From: an uncultured Fusibacter sp.
Lineage (GTDB): Bacteria; Bacillota; Clostridia; Peptostreptococcales; Acidaminobacteraceae
Length of the DNA: 12,846 nucleotides
NCBI GenBank assembly: GCA_937958285.1
Contig: CALFXQ010000019.1
Location: 1-12,846, forward strand
Direction: 5' to 3'
The notes beneath the pieces are model-generated. The model was not told the origin of the DNA, did not search any database, and worked only from the letters and a program-made list of their open reading frames with translations. A program made the translations under genes and the position numbers. Positions 6,451-12,846 of the stretch are shown piece by piece; position 1 is the stretch's first letter, and each line of letters begins with the position of its first letter.

Positions 6451-7662
6451 ATGTCCTTGATTGTTCAAAAATATGGTGGCACTTCTGTGGCCACACCCGA
6501 GCGTATTGCCAAAATCGCAAAGCGCATTGAAGCCACATCCCGCGCTGGACATGCGGTAGTGGTGGTAGTTTCGGCCATGGGCGATACGACAGATCGGCTA
6601 CTGGAACTCGCCCACGCCGTTCAACCTAATCCAAAGCCTCGCGAGCTAGATATGTTGCTGTCAACAGGTGAGCAAGTGAGCATTGCCTTATTGGCAATGG
6701 CTATTGACAACCTCGGCCTCCCAGTGACTTCATTTACGGGAGCTATGTCTGGCATCGTCACTGAGGCTGTTCATAAAAAGGCTAGAATCTCGAGTATTGC
6801 CCCCTTGCGCATTCAGGAAGTGCTCAATGAAGGTCACATTGCCATAGTCGCTGGGTTTCAGGGAATTACTGAAAGCGGCGATATCACCACACTTGGCCGT
6901 GGCGGTTCCGATACCACAGCGGTGGCTTTGGCTGCAGCGCTCCATGCAGACTACTGCGAAATCTACACCGATGTGCCTGGCGTCTTTACGGCAGATCCTC
7001 GACTCGTGGAAAATGCTTATCAACTCTCAAAAATACAGTACGATGAAATGCTCGAACTCGCGCGTTTAGGTGCAAGTGTGTTGCATCCGCGCTCTGTTGA
7101 ATTGGCTAGTAAATACAATATTCCCCTCTTTGTTCGCTCATCTTTTAGCTTCGAGGAAGGCACGTGTATCTGTCAGGAGGTACCTATGGAACAAGTAGAA
7201 GTACGCGGCATTTCACTCGATGATCATATTGTGCGCCTTAGCGTCGCAAGGGTTCCCGATCGTCCGGGTGTGGCCTTTGCATTGTTTTCCAAGCTAGCAC
7301 AACATCACATCGCCTTAGATATGATTTTGCAAAATCTCAACCATGCCAACACCAACGACATCTCATTCACGGTCTCTAAAGATGATCTCGCAGATGCCGT
7401 CTCGGTCTGTCGGGAATTCCTGGAGCAGTATGGACCTGACTGCGAACTGGATGTAAAAGAGGATGTGGCCAAAATCTCTTTGGTAGGCACAGGAATTACA
7501 AGTAGCGCAGATGTGGCTTCTAAGCTATTTGGAACCCTCTATGAGCTAAATATCAACATCGATATGATTTCCACTTCTGAGATTAAAATCTCTTGCATTA
7601 TTGAAGCAGAAAGTGCACCCCTCGCCTATCAAGCGCTTCATCGCGTCTTTTTAGAGGCATAG
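6451..7662 (+). CDS. lysC: Aspartate kinase (alpha subunit)
   Basis: This enzyme phosphorylates L-aspartate with ATP, the first step of the lysine, threonine, methionine and diaminopimelate pathway. From the ATG at 6451 it has 403 residues. The kinase domain opens with MSLIVQKYGGTSV (K7-YGGTS), contains ELDMLLSTGEQ (65-75) and GRGGSDTTA (149-157), and continues to about 240. Two ACT domains follow (about 262-335 and 341-403), the usual allosteric sites for lysine or threonine. I chose 6451 because GGCGGTG lies just upstream, homologues begin this way, and the promoter would start transcription near 6401. A TTG at 6400 would lie at or before the transcript start, and the ATG at 6421 has no ribosome site. 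An internal start at 7186 gives a separate beta subunit. The gene ends before a strong terminator. Confidence 0.96.
   Translation: MSLIVQKYGGTSVATPERIAKIAKRIEATSRAGHAVVVVVSAMGDTTDRLLELAHAVQPNPKPRELDMLLSTGEQVSIALLAMAIDNLGLPVTSFTGAMSGIVTEAVHKKARISSIAPLRIQEVLNEGHIAIVAGFQGITESGDITTLGRGGSDTTAVALAAALHADYCEIYTDVPGVFTADPRLVENAYQLSKIQYDEMLELARLGASVLHPRSVELASKYNIPLFVRSSFSFEEGTCICQEVPMEQVEVRGISLDDHIVRLSVARVPDRPGVAFALFSKLAQHHIALDMILQNLNHANTNDISFTVSKDDLADAVSVCREFLEQYGPDCELDVKEDVAKISLVGTGITSSADVASKLFGTLYELNINIDMISTSEIKISCIIEAESAPLAYQALHRVFLEA
7186..7662 (+). CDS. lysC: Aspartate kinase beta subunit from an internal in-frame start
   Basis: A perfect AGGAGG (7175-7180) stands five bases before an in-frame ATG at 7186, codon 246 of lysC. 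The product, 158 residues starting MEQVEVRGISLDD, consists of just the two ACT domains. Bacillus subtilis aspartokinase II is known to make alpha and beta subunits this way from in-frame overlapping genes, forming an alpha2-beta2 enzyme. The beta size there is similar. The match of position, frame and ribosome site makes chance unlikely, although translation from this site is inferred. Confidence 0.8.
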   Translation: MEQVEVRGISLDDHIVRLSVARVPDRPGVAFALFSKLAQHHIALDMILQNLNHANTNDISFTVSKDDLADAVSVCREFLEQYGPDCELDVKEDVAKISLVGTGITSSADVASKLFGTLYELNINIDMISTSEIKISCIIEAESAPLAYQALHRVFLEA

Positions 7663-7667
7663 TAAAA

Positions 7668-7730
7668 CCCCTTGTCGACATCTATGTACCAGCGCGTACA
7701 CAGGTCTTGACCAAGGGGCTTTTTTATTTA
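7668..7730. terminator. Rho-independent terminator after lysC, probably bidirectional
   Basis: CCCCTTG (7668-7674) pairs with CAAGGGG (7712-7718), followed by CTTTTTTATTT. The long arm between them can form an inner hairpin, TGTAC (7685-7689) with GTACA (7696-7700), and GAC/GTC pairs outside it. On the minus strand the stem is followed by TTTTAC, so it may also stop transcripts of the convergent nitroreductase gene. Confidence 0.8.
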
Positions 7731-7750
7731 GTCTAAAGTTTAGTCTGAAA
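7727..7750. repeat. Tandem 12-base direct repeat
   Basis: TTTAGTCTAAAG (7727-7738) is followed directly by TTTAGTCTGAAA (7739-7750), with 10 of 12 bases equal. The junction forms a perfect 11-base palindrome CTAAAGTTTAG (7733-7743). It sits in the untranslated gap between the lysC terminator and the nitroreductase stop codon. No function is apparent. Confidence 0.5.
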
Positions 7751-7791
7751 TTCTATTTAACATTTTTTTTAGCCTTAGTAGCATCGCACCA

Positions 7792-8538
7792 TTAGCGCAG
7801 CATAAAGCCCTGTTGCTTTAGAAAATCATGCATATGTGGTCGCATTTCCTTACTGAGTTTTGCAGCAACGCCTTCACTCCAGGATTCACTGACTTTTCCA
7901 TTGGTGCGCTTAATGTAATACTCGCGGATACGGGTATCATATGCCTCTAAAATTGCATCGTCGCCTTCTTTATAAACATCTGTGTGTACGAGCAAATCCA
8001 GGGGCATGCGTTCTTTAACTTCTGGATCTTGATCGGGATAGCCTAGGCAAAGACCAAACACTGGGTATACCTCAAGAGGCAGTTTGAGCATTTGTGAGAC
8101 CTTGTCGATGTTATTTCGGATGCCACCAATGTAAACGCCACCAAGACCTAGTGACTCCGCTGCAACAAGGCAATTTTGACCCGCGAGGGCTGCATCGACA
8201 GTTGCAATTAGCAAATTTTCAGTCCATCCGCCAGAATATGTCTGCCCATGTCTCTCGCACATTTGCCTTAATCGGTGCAGATCAGCCAAGAACACTAAAA
8301 ACACTGGGGCCTCTGAGACATAAGCTTGTTCTCCACAAAGAGCCGCTAGCTTTTCGCGGTTTGGACCCTTGCTGACCTTTAAAATCGAATATGCCTGAAG
8401 AAAACTAGAGGTCGATGCACTTGTAGCCGCATAAAGAATTTCTTCTAATTGCGCTTGCGATACCTCTTGTGATTTAAACTTGCGAATTGATCTGTGGGCT
8501 TTTAAAAGCGCCATTGTCTGGTTGGTTTCTGGTTTCAT
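7792..8538 (-). CDS. NfsA/FRP-type NAD(P)H-dependent FMN nitroreductase
   Basis: The 248-residue flavoprotein fits the NfsA/FRP branch of the nitroreductase family (about 240 aa). RSIRKF (16-21) contacts the FMN phosphate, ASTSSFLQAYSIL (41-53) follows, and GLGGVYIGGIRNN (131-143) and VFGLCLGYP (160-168) are typical of NfsA. Such enzymes reduce nitro-compounds, quinones or free flavin with NADPH in the cytoplasm; the natural substrate is usually unknown. I placed the start at 8538 because AAGGAG (8550-8545) stands six bases before that ATG and homologues begin there. The frame extends ten codons further up without a ribosome site. The gene starts 65 bases inside the 3' end of the GntR-type regulator, so the two are co-transcribed and this gene may be the regulator's target. 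Confidence 0.9.
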   Translation of the reverse strand: MKPETNQTMALLKAHRSIRKFKSQEVSQAQLEEILYAATSASTSSFLQAYSILKVSKGPNREKLAALCGEQAYVSEAPVFLVFLADLHRLRQMCERHGQTYSGGWTENLLIATVDAALAGQNCLVAAESLGLGGVYIGGIRNNIDKVSQMLKLPLEVYPVFGLCLGYPDQDPEVKERMPLDLLVHTDVYKEGDDAILEAYDTRIREYYIKRTNGKVSESWSEGVAAKLSKEMRPHMHDFLKQQGFMLR

Positions 8539-9223
8539 CGTCGGCTCCTTCTTGTGAATAGACGACATATTGCCTTGTGCTTGCGCGAAAAAGATACCTA
8601 CAGTATAGCAACAGTCTCTGACCAGATTCGTCGTAGATGGCTTGTTCCTTTACTAAAATGGGCTCAAGACTTGACGCATCGAGCCACCCTCGTTCTTCTT
8701 TGGTGGCGTAAGTTGCGCCCCAGTGCTCACTGCCCATGCGAACTACGCTATAGCCCATGCCCTTAAGCCATGGTTTAAGCGCCAAGCCAATGGGCCTTGG
8801 ATACTGGTGTCTTTCTAAGTCTAGTTGCCGATCTCCGGCGTAAACATATCTCAAGGCAATCGCCGTGTCTCTTATGGCATACTGGGTCACTTCCCATTGT
8901 ACGCGGTGCAGCTCGTGCAAATCAAGGGTTTTCCATAGGGCCCGTTGGTAATGATGCCAACCACTCACTAGTAATTTCGTGGTCGTCTGTTCTAGGTCGA
9001 GGGAAACGTATTGTCTCGCTATAGGCGTATAACCCTTTTGAGGCAATTCTACGACATAACCCATATCTTCGAGCCGTTCATAAGTGCGCTTGATATTGAT
9101 TCTGGTGGTGTGAAATTTTCGCGCCAATTCTTGATCCGAAGGCAATCTCTCGCCGGGTGCAATTGCTTGCCCCATCAATAATTCTAATATATAATCCGCC
9201 ACATCTAAGTGAATCGCATTCAT
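8474..9223 (-). CDS. GntR-family regulator, HutC/UTRA subfamily
   Basis: The 249-residue repressor-type protein has an N-terminal winged helix (about 7-68), with GERLPSDQELARKF (24-37) and TRINIKRTYERLEDMGYV (40-57). A UTRA ligand-binding domain follows (about 90-224), closing on LLYCRYLFRASTRQYVVYS. HutC-type proteins usually bind small metabolites and repress neighbouring genes. GGGGGG stands five bases before the ATG. The last 25 residues (about 225-249) go beyond the normal UTRA end and are read across the ribosome site and start of the nitroreductase, a 65-base overlap. The effector is unknown, and control of the nitroreductase is inferred from the overlap. The upstream merR gene lies 68 bases away in the same direction and may be co-transcribed. 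Confidence 0.88.
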   Translation of the reverse strand: MNAIHLDVADYILELLMGQAIAPGERLPSDQELARKFHTTRINIKRTYERLEDMGYVVELPQKGYTPIARQYVSLDLEQTTTKLLVSGWHHYQRALWKTLDLHELHRVQWEVTQYAIRDTAIALRYVYAGDRQLDLERHQYPRPIGLALKPWLKGMGYSVVRMGSEHWGATYATKEERGWLDASSLEPILVKEQAIYDESGQRLLLYCRYLFRASTRQYVVYSQEGADDETRNQPDNGAFKSPQINSQV

Positions 9224-9252
9224 TTTAACCCCCCAAAAGACCCGTTTATAAA

Positions 9253-9258
9253 AGTATA
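9253..9258 (-). promoter_or_regulatory. Possible -10 element for the gntR-nitroreductase pair
   Basis: TATACT on the minus strand lies about 30 bases before the gntR start, within an AT-rich 68-base gap. No good -35 is present at the right distance. The overlapping GTATAC palindrome (9254-9259) could be a half-site for autoregulation. The evidence is weak. Confidence 0.25.
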
Positions 9259-9291
9259 CAGGCCCTTGGTTAAAACGAGGTTATCTATATG

Positions 9292-10113
9292 TTAAGGATT
9301 TCTTGGTGTAACGGGAATTTGAATTTCGGAAATATATTCAGCCTCTGAGTCTGCAAAATCGTAATCCACAATGTTTTTTTCTATTGAATCGCCCACCACT
9401 TCATAGCCATGTTCTTCGATCCACGCCATAATTTTGCTGTATTGCATGCTCATTTGAGAATATGGACCGTTAAAGACGAGACAGGCATATTGATTTGCAG
9501 GAATTGCCGTAAGCAGGGGACATGCATCTTGTTGCAAAGTGACTACCTCAATAAAGTACCTGTAATTGGTATAGTTTTGGGTTAAGAGATCTTGTCTTGA
9601 CACAGAGGTGTAGATTTGACCTTCAATCAGCCACGAACTCGTTTTAAGATAACGTTCCACTCGCTTAAATGCATCCTTCATAGCTGCTTCGTCTTCCATG
9701 GCATTGACATCGATAAAGACGCCGAGTCGACTTTCTAGGGTCTTTACTCTTATGGCTTCTAGTGCTTTAGTCCCCTCTTCTAGCAGCCCTAGTTTTTCTT
9801 CGATTTTGAACTGCAAATTCGTCAGCTTTTGAATGCGCGCAGATAACTCCCCGTGTTTTTTTAACAAGAGTTCCGTCAATAACCTCTTGTTTTTATGTCG
9901 CATATAGGCACGAATATCTTCTAAACTGATATCGAGTTGTTTAAAAAATAAAATACGACTTAGTTTAAACAAACTTCTCAAACTGTAAAAACGATATCCA
10001 GCCTCTGTATGCATATCTGGCTTGAGCAACGACAACTTATCGTAGTGTCTAAGCGTGTCAGTACTTATATCGAAAAGTCTTGCCAACTCTCCAATGGAAA
10101 ATTTCTCGCGCAT
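9292..10113 (-). CDS. MerR-family regulator with GyrI-like effector domain (BmrR type)
   Basis: The 273-residue protein begins with a MerR winged helix: FSIGELARLFDISTDTLRHY (5-24), then AGYRFYSLRSLFKL and LDISLEDIRAYM. A long dimerisation helix (about 77-115) and a GyrI-like effector-binding domain (about 125-268) follow. The latter has IPANQYACLVFNGPYS (204-219) and the closing strand EYISEIQIPV (259-268), as in BmrR-type multidrug-sensing activators. Such proteins sense hydrophobic or cationic compounds and remodel promoters with long 19-base spacers. No transporter gene is adjacent, so the target is unknown. AAGGAG stands five bases before the ATG. It is divergent from the HAD gene, with a cre site in the gap, and lies upstream of gntR on the same strand. 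Confidence 0.9.
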   Translation of the reverse strand: MREKFSIGELARLFDISTDTLRHYDKLSLLKPDMHTEAGYRFYSLRSLFKLSRILFFKQLDISLEDIRAYMRHKNKRLLTELLLKKHGELSARIQKLTNLQFKIEEKLGLLEEGTKALEAIRVKTLESRLGVFIDVNAMEDEAAMKDAFKRVERYLKTSSWLIEGQIYTSVSRQDLLTQNYTNYRYFIEVVTLQQDACPLLTAIPANQYACLVFNGPYSQMSMQYSKIMAWIEEHGYEVVGDSIEKNIVDYDFADSEAEYISEIQIPVTPRNP

Positions 10114-10142
10114 TTAAACTCCTTTTTTGAACCCTCATAAAA

Positions 10143-10157
10143 TTGAAAACGCTTACA
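10143..10157. promoter_or_regulatory. cre site (candidate CcpA operator)
   Basis: TTGAAAACGCTTACA fits every position of the Gram-positive catabolite-responsive element consensus (WTGNAANCGNWNNCW), and its inner 14 bases fit TGWAARCGYTWNCW. It lies about 55 bases before the expected start of the HAD gene. It also overlaps the candidate -10 of merR (TACATA read on plus, 10154-10159). CcpA binding there could activate the HAD gene and repress merR; that polarity is inferred. Confidence 0.65.
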
Positions 10158-10182
10158 TAAAACCAAATATTGCATCAAACAA
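10154..10182 (-). promoter_or_regulatory. Candidate promoter of merR
   Basis: On the minus strand TTGTTT (10182-10177) and TATGTA (10159-10154) are 17 bases apart, giving a start near 10147 inside the cre site. The elements are moderate matches. A second option, TTGGTT (10166-10161) with an 18-base spacer to TTTTAT, is weaker. Confidence 0.4.
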
Positions 10183-10198
10183 ACTGTTTCGATACACT
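10170..10198 (+). promoter_or_regulatory. Candidate sigma-A promoter of the HAD hydrolase gene
   Basis: TTGCAT (10170-10175) and TACACT (10193-10198) are 17 bases apart. Transcription would begin near 10205, so AGGAGG (10205-10210) would lie at the very 5' end of the mRNA, leaving an unusually short leader of about 11 bases. Confidence 0.6.
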
Positions 10199-10215
10199 AA
10201 AGATAGGAGGTTTTT

Positions 10216-11022
10216 ATGAAAACATCTATAAAGCTCGTTATATCCGATTTAGATGGCACTTTACTTGGTTCCGATCATCAGCTTAGTCTCGAGACAATAA
10301 ACACGCTTCAAGCCCTTCACAAAACAGGCATTCAATTTTGGATTGCCACAGGTAGGCACCATCAGGATGCACTTGTGATTCGCAATCAAATTGGTTTTCC
10401 CATACGCATGATAACAGCTAATGGTGCGACTGTCTCCGATTTAAATGGCGATCTAGAGCACGCCTACTCCTTAAATAAGGATGTCGCCCAGGCCATTTTA
10501 CGCTTAGAGATTCCAATTGGCGTTTACGCCAACGCCTATCAGGGAGATGCCTGGCTAACTGAAGTTCCAGACAAAGTCTTTGAGGATTATTATCATCCTG
10601 AAGGCTTCAGATACACCCTGTGCAAATTCTCTGAGCGTTGGGAAACACCCTTAAACAAAATATTCTTCACCTCGTTAGATCATCAGCAGTTGTTACCTCT
10701 TGCTAAGCACATCGAAATGCATTTTAGCGACTTTGTCGACACCACCTTTTCGATGCCACAATGCCTTGAAATCATGCCCAAAGGGACAAATAAAGGTAGT
10801 GCCATTCACAATCTACTTCAACGTGAAGGCATTGCTGTACAAGAAGTCCTCGCCTATGGAGATGGCATGAACGACTTGGAAATGCTGACCCTTGTGGGCC
10901 ATGGACACTTATTGGCCAATGCAAATCCTAAATTGATTGCAGCCCTTCCCAACTTGCCAATAATTGGCCATCATCATGAGCATGCGGTCGCGAAATCACT
11001 TCAGAGCTATTTTCAATTATAA
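10216..11022 (+). CDS. Cof-type HAD-IIB family phosphatase
   Basis: The 268-residue hydrolase carries all four HAD motifs. They are DLDGTLL (11-17, nucleophile Asp11 and acid/base Asp13), the Thr of ATGR (44-47), Lys193 in PKGTNKGSA, and YGDGMNDLEML (214-224) for Mg2+. The C2-type cap lies between motifs II and III, as in Cof/YbjI/YidA proteins. Such enzymes dephosphorylate sugar phosphates, pyridoxal phosphate or FMN, usually with broad specificity, so the substrate cannot be fixed here. AGGAGG stands five bases before the ATG. A cre site upstream suggests a link to carbon status. It is a single-gene transcript bounded by its promoter and a hairpin terminator. Confidence 0.92.
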   Translation: MKTSIKLVISDLDGTLLGSDHQLSLETINTLQALHKTGIQFWIATGRHHQDALVIRNQIGFPIRMITANGATVSDLNGDLEHAYSLNKDVAQAILRLEIPIGVYANAYQGDAWLTEVPDKVFEDYYHPEGFRYTLCKFSERWETPLNKIFFTSLDHQQLLPLAKHIEMHFSDFVDTTFSMPQCLEIMPKGTNKGSAIHNLLQREGIAVQEVLAYGDGMNDLEMLTLVGHGHLLANANPKLIAALPNLPIIGHHHEHAVAKSLQSYFQL

Positions 11023-11044
11023 CACATGTAAGCACTAATATTTT

Positions 11045-11079
11045 AAAGGCTGCTCCCTTGCGAGAACAGCCTTTTTTTT
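11045..11079 (+). terminator. Rho-independent terminator of the HAD gene, overlapping the MCP stop codon
   Basis: AAAGGCTG (11045-11052) pairs with CAGCCTTT (11067-11074). An inner CTC/GAG and a CCTTGC loop lie between them, and a run of eight T (11072-11079) follows. The last two T belong to the TAA of the convergent chemoreceptor gene (11080-11078). On the minus strand the tail is TTTAAAATA, so it may work weakly in that direction. Confidence 0.85.
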
Positions 11080-12808
11080 AATACTTCCCGTAATCTTTGG
11101 CATTTAGCACAATGCGCTTATTGCCTCCAACGGGTTTATTATTGCCCTGATCTTGTTGCCTATTTTGGCTTTCTTCTGCGGGCTTTTGCTCTTTCATCTG
11201 TTCGAGCAATCTTAAAACCTGAGGATTCATATCGTCATAACCACGTTGGCCATATCCCATGCGCTTAAGCTTAAATCTACTCACCTGTTGTTTGAGTAGC
11301 TCCGCCTGACTCGACAACTGCTCACTAGCAGCAGCTGTTTCTTCTGAGGTTGCAGAAGTTGTTTGCACCACATCTGCAATTTGACTAATCCCCATATTGA
11401 TTTGATCTACGCCAAGGGCTTGTTCATTAGATGCAACAGAAATGTCGTTGACAAGAACGGTCACCTTCTCTATGCTCTTGACAATTTGATTGAGTGCTTC
11501 CGCCGTGTTATTGGCAATTTTTGTGCCGTCACCGACTTTTTTCATGGATCCTTCGATTAACTCTGTAGTCTCTTTTGCAGCGTTTGCACTTCTAGCTGCT
11601 AGATTTCGTACTTCTTCTGCCACAACGGCAAAGCCCTTGCCGTGTTCACCTGCTCTCGCTGCCTCTACGGCGGCATTTAGCGCTAAAATATTGGTTTGGA
11701 AGGCAATTTCGTCGATAACTTTGATAATCTTTGAAATGCTGGTACTCGATTCATTGATATCGTCCATCGATTTTAGCATCGCTTGCATTTGATCATTGCC
11801 ACTGATGGCATTTGCTTTTGAGGCCTCAGCAAGGGCACTGGCTTGTACCGCATTATCAGCATTAAGGCGTGTTTGAGAGGCAATTTCTTCGATAGATGCA
11901 GTTAACTCCTCTATAGAGCTCGCCTGTTCTGTGGCCCCTTGAGAGAGCGACATACTCGAATCTGAAACCTGCCTAGAACCTGATGCTACTTGTTCAGATG
12001 CAGAATTGATATTGCTCATGACTTCATTGACGTTGTCGAGCATGCGACTAAAGTTCTCAGCTAAGATGCCAACTTCGTCTTTAGATCTCGCTATTAACGC
12101 AACATCTAAATCGCCATCCGCTATTTTTTTTGCTGCATTAACCATTTCAGAAATCGGCTTTTTAATAATACTCGAAATGTAAACGCCAAGCACTAATGAA
12201 ATTACCATAGCTGATATCAAGAGCACCACCATAAAGGTAGCAGCGTCCTTTGCCACTTCTTCTCCATGTTGAGCAGTGTCTGTTGCGGTAATTACCTTAA
12301 TCTCAGCTAATCGTCGATAATTTTTTTCGATTTCTGTTCTTAATGTATTACCCTCGCCCTTCATCAGTTGTAAGGCGCTCTCATGGTTCCCCTTCTTTAC
12401 ATAATCGATAATTTGAAGTGCAACCTTATCGTATTTCCCTTTATCTTCTTCGATTTTATTGACGAGCCCTTTGCCTTCTTCTGAGAATAATGTGGTTTCA
12501 TAGCTGAGCAGGTTTTTTATAAACTCTTCGTTACGCTGGGCAATTCGCCCTTCATAATCGGCAATTTCTTCAGGTGTTTCTGCTAAAAGGATATCTTTAA
12601 CATTGCCACGCATGCGCTGAAAGGACTCTGCAATTAATACCATCTCGCCCAGAGGTGCTGTCATATGCGAGTACATATACTGACCATCTTCAGCAATCTC
12701 GTTAATATTAATTACCCCTACAAGTCCAATCCCCCCAGCAATCAATGCCACAATTACATAGCCCAGAATGAGTTTCATACCGATTTTCATATTCTTAAAC
12801 CATTGCAT
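11078..12808 (-). CDS. Methyl-accepting chemotaxis protein with 4HB-type sensor domain
   Basis: This is a 576-residue inner-membrane chemoreceptor. TM1 spans about 12-34. An extracytoplasmic, mostly helical region of about 155 residues follows, like the four-helix-bundle MCP sensor. TM2 spans about 191-212 and HAMP about 213-265. The long cytoplasmic coiled coil has a perfect signalling tip (EIAFQTNILALNAAVEAARA at 367-386, then EVRNLAARSANAAKE). Methylation-type Gln/Glu pairs lie near 291-310 (GATEQASSIEELTASIEEI) and 485-500. It would relay a ligand signal to CheA/CheW; the ligand is unknown. After the coiled coil comes a Gln/Asn-rich linker (about 530-563) and a conserved-looking tail, RIVLNAKDYGKY. 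GGGAGG (12820-12815) stands six bases before the ATG. No other chemotaxis gene is in the window, and the promoter lies mostly beyond the right edge. Confidence 0.96.
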   Translation of the reverse strand: MQWFKNMKIGMKLILGYVIVALIAGGIGLVGVININEIAEDGQYMYSHMTAPLGEMVLIAESFQRMRGNVKDILLAETPEEIADYEGRIAQRNEEFIKNLLSYETTLFSEEGKGLVNKIEEDKGKYDKVALQIIDYVKKGNHESALQLMKGEGNTLRTEIEKNYRRLAEIKVITATDTAQHGEEVAKDAATFMVVLLISAMVISLVLGVYISSIIKKPISEMVNAAKKIADGDLDVALIARSKDEVGILAENFSRMLDNVNEVMSNINSASEQVASGSRQVSDSSMSLSQGATEQASSIEELTASIEEIASQTRLNADNAVQASALAEASKANAISGNDQMQAMLKSMDDINESSTSISKIIKVIDEIAFQTNILALNAAVEAARAGEHGKGFAVVAEEVRNLAARSANAAKETTELIEGSMKKVGDGTKIANNTAEALNQIVKSIEKVTVLVNDISVASNEQALGVDQINMGISQIADVVQTTSATSEETAAASEQLSSQAELLKQQVSRFKLKRMGYGQRGYDDMNPQVLRLLEQMKEQKPAEESQNRQQDQGNNKPVGGNKRIVLNAKDYGKY

Positions 12809-12846
12809 AAAATACCTCCCTCAAGATAGCCTTTGATCTCTAGTTT

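Noticed and set aside
8539..8568. Ten-codon N-terminal extension of the nitroreductase
   Set aside because: No ribosome site precedes it, while AAGGAG fits the ATG at 8538.
9259..9280. Small hairpin (CCTTG/CGAGG) after merR as a terminator
   Set aside because: Five pairs including a wobble and no following U tract; too weak.
1..12846. CRISPR array, transposon, prophage, toxin-antitoxin, defence system, tRNA or rRNA
   Set aside because: No repeat-spacer pattern, transposase, integrase, or RNA-gene structure was seen. All coding space is accounted for by recognisable metabolic, regulatory and chemotaxis genes.

Overview
The window looks like chromosomal DNA of a low-to-moderate G+C Gram-positive bacterium (Bacillota, probably a motile anaerobe of the Clostridia). 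The reasons are strong AGGAGG-type ribosome binding sites, sigma-A-like promoters, a CcpA-type cre sequence, a Bacillus-style lysC with an internal beta-subunit start, a clostridial-type threonine synthase and a BmrR-like MerR regulator. Genes are tightly packed. No gap exceeds about 165 bases, and I see no rRNA, tRNA, CRISPR, insertion sequence or phage gene.

Region 1 (1-3558) is a sugar-metabolism operon on the minus strand: an NDP-sugar-type nucleotidyltransferase, then an N-acetylhexosamine 1-kinase (NahK) homologue, then a Gfo/Idh/MocA oxidoreductase that runs off the left edge. The three are joined by 8-base and 4-base overlaps. An AraC-family regulator is divergent from them, and an imperfect palindrome lies where both promoters should be. 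The predicted logic is sugar to sugar-1-phosphate to NDP-sugar, with an NAD(P)-dependent oxidoreductase of unknown substrate.

Region 2 (3529-7730) is threonine biosynthesis. thrC and a phosphoglycerate-mutase-like protein (the family proposed to replace homoserine kinase ThrB) form a 4-base-overlapping minus-strand pair. Aspartate kinase lysC is divergent. The thrC and lysC promoters share one 7-base -35 element. lysC contains a textbook internal ribosome binding site and ATG for a separate regulatory beta subunit. A hairpin with an eight-U tract that could terminate the thrC operon lies inside the coding sequence of the convergent araC gene.

Region 3 (7668-10113) holds three minus-strand genes: a MerR/GyrI-type regulator, a GntR/UTRA regulator, and an NfsA/FRP-type nitroreductase whose start lies inside the gntR 3' end. 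A bidirectional terminator separates them from lysC.

Region 4 (10114-12846) has a Cof-type HAD phosphatase, divergent from merR with a perfect-consensus cre site between them, and a convergent membrane chemoreceptor (MCP). The terminator between the last two runs into the MCP stop codon.

Most genes are recognisable families. The notable material is regulatory (shared -35, intragenic terminator, cre, in-frame beta subunit) and biochemical (non-orthologous homoserine kinase, kinase/nucleotidyltransferase/oxidoreductase operon). I see no defence or mobile system.
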